64,000 nt of DNA from assembly GCF_003217575.1 (NCBI RefSeq), contig NZ_QJTC01000015.1, positions 26,816-90,815 of the forward strand. The letters run 5' to 3'. Under the pieces are notes generated by a model. It had not been told where the DNA came from. It saw only the letters and a program-made list of their open reading frames with translations, and did no database searches. Both the position numbers and the translations under genes were made by a program. Positions 45,406 through 59,620 of the stretch are shown in pieces. Origin of the DNA: Xylophilus ampelinus. Its GTDB lineage: Bacteria > Pseudomonadota > Gammaproteobacteria > Burkholderiales > Burkholderiaceae_C. Within the stretch, counting starts at the first letter, position 1. Every line of letters starts with the position of its first letter.

Positions 45406-47703
45406 ATGAAGCAATCTTTCACCCGTTTTCGCATGCGCTCCGTCTCGGCGGTCGCGGCCATGCTTTTCGCTGCCAACGCGGCCTGGGCGGTCGAACCGTT
45501 CACCCTGCGCGACATCCGAGTCGAGGGCCTGCAGCGCGTGGAGCCGGGCACCGTGTTCGCATCGCTGCCGTTCCGCGTGGGCGACGGCTACAACGACGAC
45601 AAGGGCGCCGGCGCGATCCGCCAGCTTTTCGGCCTGGGCCTGTTCAAGGACGTGCGCCTCGAGGTCAACGGCGACGTGCTGACGGTGGTGGTCGAGGAGC
45701 GGCCCACGGTCGCCGAAGTCGATTTCGCCGGCACCAAGGAATTCGACAAGGAAACGCTCAAGAAGGCGATGCGCGACGTGGGCCTGACCGAAGGCCGCCC
45801 GTTCGACAAGGCCCTGGCAGACCGCGCCGAGCAGGAGTTGAAGCGCCAGTACATCAATCGCAGCCTCTACGGCGCCGAGGTGGTGACCACGGTGACGCCG
45901 ATCGAGCGCAACCGGGTCAACCTGACCTTCACCGTCTCCGAAGGCGAGCCGGCCAAGATCAAGAACATCCGCATCGTCGGCAACCAGGCCTTCAGCGAGT
46001 CCACCCTCGAGGACCTGTTCGACCTCGACACCGGCGGCTGGCTGAGCTGGTACACCAAGTCCGACCGCTATGCCCGGGCCAAGCTCAACGCCGACCTGGA
46101 GACGCTGCGCTCCTACTACCTGTCGCGCGGTTATCTCGAGTTCCGGGTCGATTCGACCCAGGTCGCGATCTCGCCCAACAAGCAAGACATCAGCATCACC
46201 GTCAACGTGACCGAGGGCGAGCGCTACGTCGTCTCGGGCGTGAAGATCGAAGGCAACTACCTCGGCCGCGACGACGAGTTCAAGTCGCTGATCAAGATCA
46301 AGCCGGGCGAGGCCTACAACGCCGACGAAGTGGCGCAGACCACCAAGGCGTTCACCGACTATTTCAGCAATTTCGGCTTCGCCTTCGCCCGCGTCGAGGC
46401 GGTGCCCGAAGTCGACCGTGCCAACAACCGCGTGGCCCTGGTGCTGCAGGCCGAGCCGTCGCGCCGTGCCTACGTGCGCCGCATCGCGCTCAGCGGCAAC
46501 AACCGCACCCGCGACGAAGTCATCCGCCGCGAGTTCCGCCAGTTCGAATCGTCCTGGTACGACGGCGACCGGATCAAGCTCTCGCGTGACCGGGTCGACC
46601 GCCTGGGCTACTTCAGCCAGGTCGATGTCGAGACGCAGGACGTGCCCGGCTCGCCCGATCAGGTCGACCTGGTGGTCAACGTGACCGAGAAGCCCACCGG
46701 CAGCCTGCAGGTCGGTGCCGGCTTCTCCAGCGCGGAAAAGGTGGCTCTGTCGTTCGGCATCAAGCAGGAGAACGTCTTCGGCTCGGGCAACTACCTGGGC
46801 GTGGACGTCAACACAAGCAAGTACAACCGCGCGATCGTGCTCAGTACGACCAACCCGTACTTCACCGCCGACGGCATCTCGCGCACCATCGACGTCTACC
46901 ACCGGTCGTCGCGTCCCTACCAGGATCAGGGCGGTAACTACCGCCTGCTGACCTCGGGTGCGAGCATCCGATTCGGCGTGCCGTTCAGCGAAACCGACAC
47001 CGTGTTCTTCGGTGCCGGCGCGGAGCGGACCGAGATCAAGCCCGGCACCAACATTCCGGCCGCCTATCTGAAGTACGCCGAGGAAGTGGGCTACACCAGC
47101 TACTCGCTGCCGCTTACCATCGGCTGGTCGCGCGACAGCCGGGACAGCGCCCTGGTGCCCAACGCCGGCCGCTACCAGCGCTTCAACTCCGAGATCGGCG
47201 TTGCGGGCGATGCACGCTATGTCCGCGGCAACTACCAGTTCCAGCAGTACATCCCGCTGAACAAGAAGTTCACCCTGGCCTTCAACTCGGAGCTGGGCGC
47301 CGGCAAAGGCCTCAACGGCCGTCCTTTCCCGATCTTCAAGAACTTCTATTCGGGCGGCCTGGGCTCGGTGCGCGGTTTCGACCAGGGCACCCTGGGCCCG
47401 CGCGACGTGACCGGCTCGTCCATCGGCGGCGCAAAGAAGGCCACCTTCAACCTGGAGGCGGTGGCGCCGTTCCCCGGCGCCGGTAACGACCGCACGCTGC
47501 GGGTCTTCGGTTTCGTCGACGTCGGCAACGTGTTCGGCGAGGACGACCCGATCCGCTTCAGCGAGATGCGGGCGTCGGTCGGCGTGGGCCTGAGCTGGAT
47601 ATCCCCTGTCGGCCCTCTGCGGCTTGCATTTGCAAACCCTGTCCGCAAGCGCCCCGGCGATAGAATCCAGAAATTGCAATTCCAGATCGGAACGTCCTTT
47701 TGA
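45406..47703 (+). CDS. bamA: Outer membrane protein assembly factor BamA
   Basis: A 765-residue Omp85 protein with Sec signal (cleaved near AAWAVEPF), five POTRA domains (starting FTLRDIRVEGLQRVEPGTVF) and a 16-strand barrel. The loop-6 motif reads SVRGFDQGTLGPRD. It ends in a Phe, as expected for an outer membrane barrel (IGTSF). Its stop overlaps the skp start (TGATG). Confidence 0.97.
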   Translation: MKQSFTRFRMRSVSAVAAMLFAANAAWAVEPFTLRDIRVEGLQRVEPGTVFASLPFRVGDGYNDDKGAGAIRQLFGLGLFKDVRLEVNGDVLTVVVEERPTVAEVDFAGTKEFDKETLKKAMRDVGLTEGRPFDKALADRAEQELKRQYINRSLYGAEVVTTVTPIERNRVNLTFTVSEGEPAKIKNIRIVGNQAFSESTLEDLFDLDTGGWLSWYTKSDRYARAKLNADLETLRSYYLSRGYLEFRVDSTQVAISPNKQDISITVNVTEGERYVVSGVKIEGNYLGRDDEFKSLIKIKPGEAYNADEVAQTTKAFTDYFSNFGFAFARVEAVPEVDRANNRVALVLQAEPSRRAYVRRIALSGNNRTRDEVIRREFRQFESSWYDGDRIKLSRDRVDRLGYFSQVDVETQDVPGSPDQVDLVVNVTEKPTGSLQVGAGFSSAEKVALSFGIKQENVFGSGNYLGVDVNTSKYNRAIVLSTTNPYFTADGISRTIDVYHRSSRPYQDQGGNYRLLTSGASIRFGVPFSETDTVFFGAGAERTEIKPGTNIPAAYLKYAEEVGYTSYSLPLTIGWSRDSRDSALVPNAGRYQRFNSEIGVAGDARYVRGNYQFQQYIPLNKKFTLAFNSELGAGKGLNGRPFPIFKNFYSGGLGSVRGFDQGTLGPRDVTGSSIGGAKKATFNLEAVAPFPGAGNDRTLRVFGFVDVGNVFGEDDPIRFSEMRASVGVGLSWISPVGPLRLAFANPVRKRPGDRIQKLQFQIGTSF

Positions 47704-48221
47704 TGAACACTTTTTTTCGCCATTGCTCCGTCGGCATCTTGCTGGGCACGCTGGCTTTTTCGGCGTCTGCCCAGACCGAGCAGTTTCGCGCCGGCTTCGT
47801 GAACACCGACCGGATTTTCCGGGAGGCCAACACGGCCAAGGCAGCCCAGGTGAAGCTCGAGCAGGAATTCGCAAAGCGCGAGAAGGAGCTGCTCGACCAG
47901 GGCAACGCACTCAAATCCGCCTCCGACAAGTTCGAGCGCGAAGCGCCGACGCTGGCCGAAAGCCAGCGCACGACGCGCCAGCGCCAGCTGGTCGAGCAGG
48001 ACCGCGATTTCCAGCGCAAGCGCCGCGAGTTCCAGGAAGACCTGAACTCACGCAAGAACGAAGAGCTGCAGCAGGTGCTGGAGCGTGCCAACCGCGTGGT
48101 CAAGGCGGTTGCCGAGCAGGAGAAGTACGACGTCATCCTTCAGGAAGCCGTCTACATCAACCCGGCCTACGACATCACGGACAAGGTGATCAAGGCGCTC
48201 AACGCGCCCGGTGCCAAGTAA
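47703..48221 (+). CDS. skp: Periplasmic chaperone Skp/OmpH
   Basis: A 172-residue exported chaperone for outer-membrane proteins. A Sec signal ends near [10 protein letters not shown]. The rest is a long alpha-helical tentacle region rich in Lys, Glu and Gln ([22 protein letters not shown]). It is translationally coupled to bamA and overlaps the GTG start of lpxD. Confidence 0.95.
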   Translation: MNTFFRHCSVGILLGTLAFSASAQTEQFRAGFVNTDRIFREANTAKAAQVKLEQEFAKREKELLDQGNALKSASDKFEREAPTLAESQRTTRQRQLVEQDRDFQRKRREFQEDLNSRKNEELQQVLERANRVVKAVAEQEKYDVILQEAVYINPAYDITDKVIKALNAPGAK

Positions 48222-49227
48222 GCGGCAACGCACCGGTCCGTCCGTGGCGCTGTCCCTGCATGCGATCGTCTCCGCGCTCGGCGGCGACCTGCACGGGAAC
48301 GGCGACCGGTCGATAGAAGGCCTGGCCCCTCTCGAGGGCGCCGGGCCTTCGCATTTGGCCTTCCTGAGCCATCCGCGCTACGTGCAGCAGCTGGCATCGT
48401 GCCGTGCCGGCTGCGTGATCGTCGCGCCGGCGATGCAGGCCGCGGCCGAGCAGCGCGGCGACTGCATCGTCGCCGATTCGCCCTACCACTACTTCGCCCG
48501 TGTCACCCAGCTCTGGAAGCGCCACCTGGGGCGAGGTGCGTTGCCCGGGATCCATCCGTCCGCAGTGGTCGATCCCGGGGCGGTCGTCGATCCTTCCGCC
48601 ACCGTCGGGCCGCTGTGCGTGGTGGAGCGGGGCGCCCGCATCGGCGCGGACACGGTTCTGCGCTCGCGCATCACGGTCGGCGAGGACTGCCGGATCGGCG
48701 CGCGCTGCCTCCTGCACCCGGGCGTGGTGATCGGCGCCGACGGCTTCGGCTTCGCGCCGCACCAGGGCGCCTGGGAAAAGATCGAGCAGCTCGGCGCGGT
48801 GCGCATCGGCGACGACGTGGAGCTTGGCGCCAACACCTGCATCGACCGTGGCGCATTGGGGGACACGGTGATCGAGGACGGGGTCAAGCTCGACAACCTG
48901 GTCCAGATCGGTCACAACGTGCGGGTCGGCCGCCACACGGCGATGGCCGGCTGCGCCGGCGTGGCGGGCAGCGCCAACATCGGCGCGCACTGCACCGTAG
49001 GCGGCGGCGCGATCGTGCTGGGCCACCTGACGCTGGCCGACGGCGTCAACGTGTCGGCCGCGTCGGTCGTCACCCGCTCGATCCACCGGCCGGGCCACTA
49101 CACCGGCATGTTTCCCATCGACGACAATGCCAGGTGGGAAAAGAACGCCGCCACGCTGAAGCAACTGCACAGCCTGCGCGAGCGGATCAAGACACTCGAA
49201 CACGACCTGGCCGCCCGCAGCCGCTGA
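48211..49227 (+). CDS. lpxD: UDP-3-O-acylglucosamine N-acyltransferase
   Basis: A 338-residue lipid A enzyme. An N-terminal uridine-binding domain ([20 protein letters not shown]) is followed by the left-handed beta-helix of hexapeptide repeats with catalytic His in [12 protein letters not shown], and a C-terminal helix. The GTG at 48211 overlaps skp; a GTG at 48244 would fit the usual family start better, so the first 11 residues are doubtful. Confidence 0.95.
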   Translation: MPSKRQRTGPSVALSLHAIVSALGGDLHGNGDRSIEGLAPLEGAGPSHLAFLSHPRYVQQLASCRAGCVIVAPAMQAAAEQRGDCIVADSPYHYFARVTQLWKRHLGRGALPGIHPSAVVDPGAVVDPSATVGPLCVVERGARIGADTVLRSRITVGEDCRIGARCLLHPGVVIGADGFGFAPHQGAWEKIEQLGAVRIGDDVELGANTCIDRGALGDTVIEDGVKLDNLVQIGHNVRVGRHTAMAGCAGVAGSANIGAHCTVGGGAIVLGHLTLADGVNVSAASVVTRSIHRPGHYTGMFPIDDNARWEKNAATLKQLHSLRERIKTLEHDLAARSR

Positions 49228-49295
49228 GGCGGACAGCCCCGCAGGCGCGCACTGTGCGGCCGGCAGCGACCATCACAGACCTGACCCTACCGACC

Positions 49296-49736
49296 ATGTT
49301 GGACATTCACGAGATTCTCAAGCAACTGCCGCACCGCTACCCCTTCCTCTTGGTCGACCGGGTGCTGGAAGTAGAGAAGGGCAAGCGGATCCGCGCGTTG
49401 AAGAACGTGACCATCAACGAGCCGTTCTTTGCCGGCCACTTTCCGCACCGCCCGGTGATGCCGGGCGTGCTGATCCTGGAGGCGATGGCCCAGGCCGCGG
49501 CGCTGCTGGTCTTCGACACGCTGGGCGTGACGCCCGACGACAAGACGGTCTACTACTTCGCCGGCATCGACGGCGCGCGCTTCAAGCGGCCGGTGGAGCC
49601 CGGCGACCAGCTGGTGATAGACGTGACGCTCGACCGCATGAAGTCGGGCATCTTCAAGTTCAAGGGCACCACCCGCGTGGGCGAGGACATCGCTTGCGAG
49701 GCCGAGCTGATGTGCACGATGCGCACCATCGCCTGA
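49296..49736 (+). CDS. fabZ: 3-hydroxyacyl-ACP dehydratase FabZ
   Basis: A 146-residue hotdog-fold dehydratase of fatty acid synthesis. [13 protein letters not shown] and the catalytic block [17 protein letters not shown] with EAMAQ (active His and Glu) are present. Its stop overlaps the lpxA ATG (TGATG), linking fatty acid and lipid A supply. Confidence 0.97.
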   Translation: MLDIHEILKQLPHRYPFLLVDRVLEVEKGKRIRALKNVTINEPFFAGHFPHRPVMPGVLILEAMAQAAALLVFDTLGVTPDDKTVYYFAGIDGARFKRPVEPGDQLVIDVTLDRMKSGIFKFKGTTRVGEDIACEAELMCTMRTIA

Positions 49737-50527
49737 TGCGCATCCACCCCACAGCAGTGGTGGCCGAGGGCGCGGCGATCGCCCCATCGGTCGAGGTCGG
49801 CCCCTACACCGTGATCGGCCCGCACGTGACGATAGGCGCGGGTACGACGGTGGGTGCGCACTGCGTGATCGAAGGCCATACTACGATCGGCCGCGACAAC
49901 CGCATCTTCCAGTTCAACTCTCTCGGTGCGGTGCCACAGGACAAGAAATACGCGGGCGAGCCCTGCGAACTGGTGATCGGCGAGCGCAACACGGTGCGCG
50001 AGTTCTGCACTTTCAACATCGGCTCGCCAGGCGGCGGCGGCGTGACCCGGGTCGGCGACGACAACTGGATCATGGCCTACGTGCATCTGGCCCACGACGT
50101 GCGCGTCGGCAACCACACCATCTTCGCCAACAACTCGCAGCTGGCCGGCCATGTCGAGGTGGACGACTGGGTGATCCTGGGCGGCTTCACCGTGGTGCAC
50201 CAGTTCGTGCGGATCGGCGCCCACGGCATGACCGCGATGTGCGCGCTGCTGTTCGCCGACCAGCCGCCGTTCGTGATGAGCCAGGGCCAGCCGGCGGCGG
50301 CCCGGGCGATGAACTTCGAGGGCCTGCGCCGGCGCGGCTTCTCGGCCGAGCGGATATCGGCGGTCAAGGCGATGCACAAGGCGCTCTACCGCGACGACCT
50401 GACGCTGGAGCAGTCGCGCGCCCGGATCGCCAATTTGAAGGAAAAGATGCCGGAATCGGCGCCGGACGTCGACATGATGCTCTCATTTTTAGAGCGAGTG
50501 TCGCCCCAGCGCGGCATCGTGCGGTAA
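49736..50527 (+). CDS. lpxA: UDP-N-acetylglucosamine acyltransferase
   Basis: A 263-residue first enzyme of lipid A synthesis. It starts [13 protein letters not shown], has a hexapeptide beta-helix, the [15 protein letters not shown] block, catalytic His in [11 protein letters not shown], and a helical C-terminal end. Coupled to fabZ. Confidence 0.97.
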   Translation: MRIHPTAVVAEGAAIAPSVEVGPYTVIGPHVTIGAGTTVGAHCVIEGHTTIGRDNRIFQFNSLGAVPQDKKYAGEPCELVIGERNTVREFCTFNIGSPGGGGVTRVGDDNWIMAYVHLAHDVRVGNHTIFANNSQLAGHVEVDDWVILGGFTVVHQFVRIGAHGMTAMCALLFADQPPFVMSQGQPAAARAMNFEGLRRRGFSAERISAVKAMHKALYRDDLTLEQSRARIANLKEKMPESAPDVDMMLSFLERVSPQRGIVR

Positions 50528-50541
50528 GGCGGCGCATTCCG

Positions 50542-51768
50542 ATGGCCCTGCCTTGCGCCTCGCCCGACCGCGTCGCGGCGGATGCCGCATTCCCGGCCGA
50601 CGTGCCGCCGGTGGACGCTGTGCCCCGCGTCGCGATGGTGGCCGGCGAAGCCTCCGGCGACCTGCTGGCCGGCTTGCTGCTCGACGGCATGCGGGGCCGC
50701 TGGCCTGCGCTGCGAGGGCAGGGCATCGGCGGGCCGCAGATGCAGCGCCGCGGCTTCGAGGTCTGGTGGCCCAGCGAGAAGCTGGCGGTGCACGGCTACA
50801 GCATCGAGGTGCTGCGCCGCTACCGCGAGATCGTCGGCATCCGCCGCCGGCTGCGCGACCGGCTGCTGGCCGACAGGCCCGGCATCTTCATCGGCGTGGA
50901 TGCACCCGATTTCAACCTCGATCTGGAGGCCGACCTGCGCGCCGCCGGCATCAGGACGGTGCACTTCGTCTGTCCCTCCATCTGGGCCTGGCGAGCCGAA
51001 CGGGTCGAGAAGATCCGCCGCAGCGCCGACCATGTGCTCTGCATCTTCCCGTTCGAGCCGGCGCTGCTGGCGTCGCACGGCATCGACGCGACCTATGTCG
51101 GCCATCCGCTCGCCAGCCTCGTCCCGATGGAGCCCGACCGTGCCGCCGCCCGCCGTGCGCTGGGCGTGGGCGATGCCGACGACGTAGTGGCCTTGTTGCC
51201 GGGCAGCCGCCGCTCCGAGATCGAATACCTGGCCGCGACCTTCTTCGCCGCCGCCGCGCTGATGCTGCGCGTGCGGCCGCGCTTGCGCTTCGTCGTGCCG
51301 GCGATCCCGTCGCTGCGCCCGCGGATCGAGCAGTTGGCCGCGGCCAGCGGCATCGGGCCGCGCCTGCAGTTGCTGGCCGGCCAGTCGCATACCGCGCTGG
51401 CGGCCTGCGACGCCACGCTGATCGCCAGCGGTACCGCCACGCTGGAGGCCGCGCTCTTCAAGCGGCCGATGGTGATCGCCTACCGGATGCAGGCTATCTC
51501 CTGGCTGTTGATGCGCCGCAAGCGGCTGCAGCCATGGGTTGGCCTGCCCAACATCCTGTGCCGGGATTTCGTGGTGCCCGAGCTGCTGCAGGACGCCGCG
51601 ACGCCCGCCGCGCTGGCCCGCGAGACGCTGCGCTGGATCGACGCCAAGCACGACGCGCCTGCGACAATCGCGGCCGTCCACACCCGTTTCTCAGCGTTGC
51701 ACCAGAGCCTGCAGCGCGACACCTCCCGACTTGCTGCCGATGCCATCGAAAAAGTCGTTGCCCGTTGA
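50542..51768 (+). CDS. lpxB: Lipid-A-disaccharide synthase
   Basis: A 408-residue GT19 glycosyltransferase. It shows [25 protein letters not shown], the CPSIWAWR block, [10 protein letters not shown] and the C-terminal [20 protein letters not shown]. About 35 residues before the conserved core form an Ala/Pro-rich lead. The last 29 bases overlap rnhB. Confidence 0.96.
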   Translation: MALPCASPDRVAADAAFPADVPPVDAVPRVAMVAGEASGDLLAGLLLDGMRGRWPALRGQGIGGPQMQRRGFEVWWPSEKLAVHGYSIEVLRRYREIVGIRRRLRDRLLADRPGIFIGVDAPDFNLDLEADLRAAGIRTVHFVCPSIWAWRAERVEKIRRSADHVLCIFPFEPALLASHGIDATYVGHPLASLVPMEPDRAAARRALGVGDADDVVALLPGSRRSEIEYLAATFFAAAALMLRVRPRLRFVVPAIPSLRPRIEQLAAASGIGPRLQLLAGQSHTALAACDATLIASGTATLEAALFKRPMVIAYRMQAISWLLMRRKRLQPWVGLPNILCRDFVVPELLQDAATPAALARETLRWIDAKHDAPATIAAVHTRFSALHQSLQRDTSRLAADAIEKVVAR

Positions 51769-52555
51769 AGCCACCGCGCCGGTGCGCGCCCGCGCCGAGC
51801 GCTCCGTACTGCTCCGCACGCCGGAACAGGTCCGCCTGGCCTGGGACATTCCCGGCCTGGTCGCCGGTGTCGACGAGGCGGGCCGCGGCCCGCTGGCCGG
51901 GCCGGTGGTCGCCGCGGCCGTCATCCTCGACGACCTGAACCCGATCGACGGCCTGGCCGATTCCAAGGTGCTGACCGCAGCGCGCCGCGAGAAGCTCTAC
52001 GACGAGATCCGCGCCAAGGCGCTGTGCTGCTCGGTCGCGTCCGCCAGCGTCGAGGAGATCGACCAGCTCAACATCCTGCAGGCGACGATGCTGGCCATGC
52101 GCCGCGCGGTCGAGGGCCTGCGCTTGAAGCCGGTGAAGGTGCTGGTGGACGGCAACCGGCTCCCGCCGCTAGACGTGCTGGCCGAGGCGATCGTCAAGGG
52201 CGATGCGCTGGTCAAGGCCATCTCCGCCGCGTCGATCCTGGCCAAGGTGCACCGCGACCGGCTGTGCCACGGCCTGCACCGGGAGTACCCGCACTACGGC
52301 TTCGCCCAGCACAAGGGTTACGGCACCGCCGAACACCTGGCGGCGCTGCAGGCGCACGGTGCCTGCGCCCACCACCGCCGGTCCTTCGCGCCGGTGGCCC
52401 AGGCCTTCGCGATCCGGCCGATGGCCACCCCGATGGCGGCGCTCTCCGACCTGCCGCTGCGCGTGCCGGACGAGTTGGAACCGGTGCTGCAGGTCCAGGT
52501 GCTGCAGGTGCAGACGCCCGCGCGCCGGGTGCGCCGTCCGGCGGCCCGCGCGTGA
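51740..52555 (+). CDS. rnhB: Ribonuclease HII
   Basis: About 271 residues. The core has [19 protein letters not shown] with two catalytic acids, [15 protein letters not shown] and [15 protein letters not shown]. It removes RNA from RNA-DNA hybrids. It is longer than usual: an extra N-terminal ~35 residues and a C-terminal ~40-residue Val/Gln/Arg-rich tail. The ATG at 51740 inside lpxB gives the full frame; the true start may be a little later. Confidence 0.94.
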   Translation: MPSKKSLPVEATAPVRARAERSVLLRTPEQVRLAWDIPGLVAGVDEAGRGPLAGPVVAAAVILDDLNPIDGLADSKVLTAARREKLYDEIRAKALCCSVASASVEEIDQLNILQATMLAMRRAVEGLRLKPVKVLVDGNRLPPLDVLAEAIVKGDALVKAISAASILAKVHRDRLCHGLHREYPHYGFAQHKGYGTAEHLAALQAHGACAHHRRSFAPVAQAFAIRPMATPMAALSDLPLRVPDELEPVLQVQVLQVQTPARRVRRPAARA

Positions 52556-53331
52556 GCGAGCAGGGCCCCCTCCACATCACCTCGCGCGACAACGCCTGGG
52601 TGAAGGACCTGCGCCGGCTGGCCCTGGACAACGGCGCCTACCGCAGGCAGGGCCGCGTCTGGCTGGAGGGCGACCACCTGTGCCGCGCCGCGCTCGACCG
52701 CGGCCTGCAGCCGGTCGCCGCCGTGTTTTCGGAGTCCTGTGAGCCTCTGGCCGGCGCCCGGTACCGGCTTGCTGCTACTAAAATCATAGTGATTGCCGAC
52801 ACGCTGATGGCGGAGATCAGCGGCCTGGAATCGCCGGCGCCGATGGGTTTCGTCATGGCGTTACCCCACGCGGCGGCGCCGCTGCCTGGCGCCGCCGCGG
52901 TGGTGCTCGACCGGGTGCAGGACGCCGGCAACGTCGGCTCCATCCTGCGCAGCGCCTCGGCCTTCGGCTTCTCGCAGGTGCTGGCGCTCAAGGGCACGGC
53001 GGCGCTGTGGGGCCCGAAGGTGCTGCGCGCCGGCATGGGCGCGCATTTCGGGCTGCGGCTGGTCGAGGGGTTGGCGCTGGAGGACCTGTCGGCGCTGGGC
53101 CTACCGCTGCTCGCCACCAGTTCGCACGGGGGCGACCTGCTGCACCGCGCCGCGTTGCCGTGGCCGTGCGCCTGGCTGATGGGGCACGAAGGGCAGGGCG
53201 TCTCGCCGGCCCTGGAGGCCCGGGCCACCCACCGCATCCGCATCGACCAGCCCGGCGGGGAGGAGTCGCTCAACGTGGGCGCTGCGGCCGCGATCTGCCT
53301 GCACGCCAGCGCGGCGGCGCGCGCCCAATAG
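52552..53331 (+). CDS. TrmH/SpoU family RNA methyltransferase
   Basis: A 259-residue 2'-O-ribose methyltransferase of the SPOUT class. An N-terminal substrate-binding domain ([16 protein letters not shown]) is followed by the trefoil-knot motifs: [17 protein letters not shown] and [13 protein letters not shown]. rRNA or tRNA target cannot be told. The GTG start overlaps the rnhB stop (GTGA), so the two are coupled. Confidence 0.92.
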   Translation: MSEQGPLHITSRDNAWVKDLRRLALDNGAYRRQGRVWLEGDHLCRAALDRGLQPVAAVFSESCEPLAGARYRLAATKIIVIADTLMAEISGLESPAPMGFVMALPHAAAPLPGAAAVVLDRVQDAGNVGSILRSASAFGFSQVLALKGTAALWGPKVLRAGMGAHFGLRLVEGLALEDLSALGLPLLATSSHGGDLLHRAALPWPCAWLMGHEGQGVSPALEARATHRIRIDQPGGEESLNVGAAAAICLHASAAARAQ

Positions 53332-53410
53332 GAGTCGACCCGGGCGACGAAGAAGGCCGAACCCGGGTGTTTCACCGCATGTACCGCAAAAGGGGCGTCT
53401 CCTCCACGCT

Positions 53411-53532
53411 ACAATCGAGGGCTTTCCCGTAACAGCGTCGCCCGGCCGCGTCCCAAGCAACTCCTCCATCCAAGCAGCCTCCCGGCTTATGGCCGATGGG
53501 CTCCGGGCGACCGTAACCATCCGGAGAACCCA
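53411..53532 (+). promoter_or_regulatory. carA promoter candidate and leader
   Basis: TACAAT (53411-53416) fits a -10 box; the -35 region is weak. The leader of about 110 nt before the GTG is GC-rich and includes C-rich and GGGC-type blocks that could fold. No leader peptide with pyrimidine-sensing features was found. Confidence 0.4.
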
Positions 53533-54702
53533 GTGCTCTTGTCTCTACAGGGAAAATTCCCGCCCGCCATCCTGGCGCTTGCAGACGGCACGGTCTTTCT
53601 CGGCCATTCGATCGGAGCCACCGGCTCCACCGTCGGCGAGGTGGTGTTCAACACCGCCATGACCGGCTACCAGGAAATCCTCACCGACCCGAGCTATGCC
53701 CAGCAGATCGTGACGCTCACGTATCCGCACATCGGCAACTACGGCGTCAACGAGGAAGACGTCGAAGCCGACAAGGTCCATGCCGCTGGCCTGATCATCA
53801 AGGACCTGCCCCTCTTCGCCTCCAACTTCCGCTCGACGCTCACGCTCGACGCGTACCTGGCCCGCGAAGGCACCGTCGCCATCGCCGGCATCGACACCCG
53901 CAAGCTCACCCGCCGCCTGCGCAGCCGCGGCGCGCAGAACGGCTGCATCGTCGGCCTGGCCGCCGGCCAGGCGCCGACGCAGGCCGCCATCGATGCCGCC
54001 GTCGCCCAGGCGCAGGCGGCGCCCAGCATGGCCGGCCTCGACCTGGCCAAGGTGGTGTCGGTCCAGGCGCCTTACGAGTGGACCCAGACCGAGTGGAAGC
54101 TGGGCGAGGGCTACGGCCTGCAGATCGCGCCGAAGTTCCACGTCGTCGCCTTCGACTACGGCGTCAAGAAGAACATCCTGCGGATGATCGCCGAGCGCGG
54201 CGCGCAGATCACGGTGGTGCCGGCGCAGACCTCGGCGGCGGAGGTGATGAAGCTCGCGCCCGACGGCGTGTTCCTGGCCAACGGCCCCGGCGACCCGGGC
54301 CCTTGCGACTATGCGATCGCCGCCGCGCGCGAGCTGATCGAGGCGGGCATCCCCACCTTCGGCATCTGCCTGGGCCACCAGATCATGGCGCTGGCGATGG
54401 GCGCCAAGACCTATAAGATGAAGTTCGGCCACCACGGCGCGAACCATCCGGTCAAAGACCTGGACAGCGGCCGGGTCAGCATCACCAGCCAGAACCACGG
54501 CTTCGCGGTGGACGAGAAGTCGCTGCCCGCCACGCTGCGCGCCACCCACGTCAGCCTGTTCGACAACACGCTGCAGGGCCTGGCCCACACCAGCCAGCCT
54601 GCCTTCTGCTTCCAGGGCCACCCGGAAGCCTCGCCGGGCCCGCACGACATCGCCTATCTGTTCGACCGTTTCACCGCGCTGATGGAAAAGCGGCGGGGTT
54701 GA
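53533..54702 (+). CDS. carA: Carbamoyl phosphate synthase small subunit
   Basis: A 389-residue glutaminase subunit supplying ammonia to CarB for arginine and pyrimidine synthesis. The N-terminal domain ([36 protein letters not shown]) is followed by the class I amidotransferase domain with [13 protein letters not shown] (active Cys), NHGFAVD and the catalytic [11 protein letters not shown]. The GTG start has GGAG 9 bases upstream. Unlike most relatives it is not directly followed by carB. Confidence 0.97.
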   Translation: MLLSLQGKFPPAILALADGTVFLGHSIGATGSTVGEVVFNTAMTGYQEILTDPSYAQQIVTLTYPHIGNYGVNEEDVEADKVHAAGLIIKDLPLFASNFRSTLTLDAYLAREGTVAIAGIDTRKLTRRLRSRGAQNGCIVGLAAGQAPTQAAIDAAVAQAQAAPSMAGLDLAKVVSVQAPYEWTQTEWKLGEGYGLQIAPKFHVVAFDYGVKKNILRMIAERGAQITVVPAQTSAAEVMKLAPDGVFLANGPGDPGPCDYAIAAARELIEAGIPTFGICLGHQIMALAMGAKTYKMKFGHHGANHPVKDLDSGRVSITSQNHGFAVDEKSLPATLRATHVSLFDNTLQGLAHTSQPAFCFQGHPEASPGPHDIAYLFDRFTALMEKRRG

Positions 54703-54733
54703 ATCAGATCGAAGCTCTCGTTAGGGTCATGCA

Positions 54734-55885
54734 ATGCTGAACAAAATAACTATTGAAGGCTTGCGTGGTGTCGGCTGTGTGGAGATGCAGTTCGATCCGC
54801 ACAAGAGGGTCCGGACTTTGTTCGGATCGAATGGCGTTGGAAAAACTAAGTGCTTGGAGGCGATCTTCCAAGCATTGTTGGTGACCAGCAGAACCTTTAT
54901 GGATGAGCGTCACAGATCGTCCATTAGTCTGTCGCAAGGCGGATTCGTAATGGAGGGTTTTACGGCAGACGGAGGAATTGGTTTCTCGTTATCTACCAAG
55001 ACAGCTGCCTCAGATGTTTTTTTTTACAGCTCTACCGGCGTCGAACTTGCCCAACCGGTACATGCGTTGCCGATTGTGCTGCTCGGCGCGCGGAAGCGGG
55101 CCAGCTTCGATAGCGAGCGTGCGCCGTCTGGACTCGTCGGGACCTTTGAGCAGCGACAGAAAGCGTACTTCGATACCATCGAACGCTTGTTTCGCGATAA
55201 CCGGCTGGGCGAATCCGGGATGTCGGTTGATGTTGCTGCATGGTTTGTATCTCGCGCGCAGTCTGTCAACCCTTATCAGAGGGATACAGACAATCTACGC
55301 GCGGAACTCGATACCGTATTGGAACTGCTCAACGCGGTAGACAATCGCATCGACTCCAAGAGGCTAGAGATCGACGGAGCGGGCCGAGTTTTTCTGATGG
55401 TGGAGCAGCGCCTGCGAGCGCTTGACGAGTTGAGCTCAGGTTTTGCGTCGTTGGTAAAGCTCGTGCAGGCAATTGTGTCGGGCTACGCAACTTGGTCGGG
55501 GACATCTCAACTGCGCGATCTTCATGGCATCGTATTGATTGACGAGATCGAAAGTCATCTGCACGCCAGGTGGCAGGTAGGCATCATTCCATGCCTTAAG
55601 CGCCTGTTGCCCAACACCACCTTTTTCGTGGCGACCCACTCGCCTCTGGTGCTGGTCCAACTGCAACAAGGCGAGGCGTACCTTCTTCAGCGAGACACCG
55701 ATGATGTGGTACGCAGTAGTGTCATTGAGGCGCCAGATCACAAGGCTTTCGCCGACGTACTCGACGACGCGCTAGGAGTGGATCTCAATGCGTTGAAACG
55801 CGATGCCATGGCGCAAGAAGACCAGTCGGCTGCTAAACGCCGTTTACTTGAACTTCTGGAAAAAAGTCGAAAGGCAGTTCCGTGA
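54734..55885 (+). CDS. AAA/ABC-type (AAA_21, RecF-like) ATPase inserted between carA and carB
   Basis: A 383-residue cytoplasmic ATPase. Walker A is GSNGVGKT (31-38), an ABC-signature-like LSSGFAS lies at 233-239, Walker B is VLIDEIESHLH (Asp270, Glu271), and the switch THSPLVL begins at 301. This order is that of RecF/OLD/AAA_21 ATPases that drive many anti-phage and toxin-like systems, without a long coiled coil or a fused nuclease. AGGG lies 8 bases before the ATG. Codon use is clearly less GC-rich than carA/carB, indicating transfer. The stop overlaps the PIN gene (GTGA), so they work as a pair. Confidence 0.88.
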   Translation: MLNKITIEGLRGVGCVEMQFDPHKRVRTLFGSNGVGKTKCLEAIFQALLVTSRTFMDERHRSSISLSQGGFVMEGFTADGGIGFSLSTKTAASDVFFYSSTGVELAQPVHALPIVLLGARKRASFDSERAPSGLVGTFEQRQKAYFDTIERLFRDNRLGESGMSVDVAAWFVSRAQSVNPYQRDTDNLRAELDTVLELLNAVDNRIDSKRLEIDGAGRVFLMVEQRLRALDELSSGFASLVKLVQAIVSGYATWSGTSQLRDLHGIVLIDEIESHLHARWQVGIIPCLKRLLPNTTFFVATHSPLVLVQLQQGEAYLLQRDTDDVVRSSVIEAPDHKAFADVLDDALGVDLNALKRDAMAQEDQSAAKRRLLELLEKSRKAVP

Positions 55886-56293
55886 TTCAGGGATATTTGT
55901 TGGACACCAACTTACTAATCGGCGCATTTGACGGCGAGCCGGGCAATGAAGTTCATGAGGCAGCGGCTGAACGGTTGCGGCAACTCGTCCAAGATCCTTT
56001 GGTACAGCTTGCTATCACACCGTTGATCCGATACGAGGTGCTACGTGGCGCCATGCGTGTCAGCGTGGATGAACTTGACGGCGCCCTGAGCGGTTTTCGC
56101 GAGTTCGAAATCAGAGGCAGCGATGGCCGCCGTGCTGCTGAACTTTTTCGCGAGGCCAAGATTAAAAGTCTTGACCTGAACAAGCGCTCTTTTGAGTTGT
56201 TCCATTGCGTCTGCGCCGACGCCGACCAGCTTGATATCGCCAGCCAAGATGGCGATATTTCAAAGATAAAAAACTTGATAGAGGCCAGCAAAG

Positions 56294-56307
<14 letters not shown>
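55882..56307 (+). CDS. PIN-domain protein, putative ribonuclease partner of the ATPase
   Basis: A 141-residue protein with a PIN fold pattern: LLDTN with Asp8, RYEVLRG with Glu52, FELFHCVCA where Glu105 takes the place of the usual Asp, and a terminal [13 protein letters not shown] with Asp125. The four acids fit metal-dependent RNases such as VapC, but there is no VapB-like antitoxin; the upstream partner is an ATPase. GTG start coupled to the ATPase. The last 14 bases overlap carB, and its codons contain the GAGG ribosome site for carB. Confidence 0.8.
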
Positions 56308-59521
<3,214 letters not shown>

Positions 59522-59566
59522 TGCGGTAGGCTCATCACGGTGCGGCCCCGGTCGCACCGGAAGGTT

Positions 59567-59593
59567 CGAGGCCCGCCCGCACCGCGGGCCTCG
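59567..59593 (+). terminator. Hairpin after carB
   Basis: Perfect 10-bp arms CGAGGCCCGC/GCGGGCCTCG with a 7-nt loop, followed by a weak T stretch (CCGTTTGG). Likely a terminator, possibly inefficient; it ends 27 bp before kdoO. Confidence 0.55.
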
Positions 59594-59620
59594 CCGTTTG
59601 GGAGAAAGCACAATAACGCC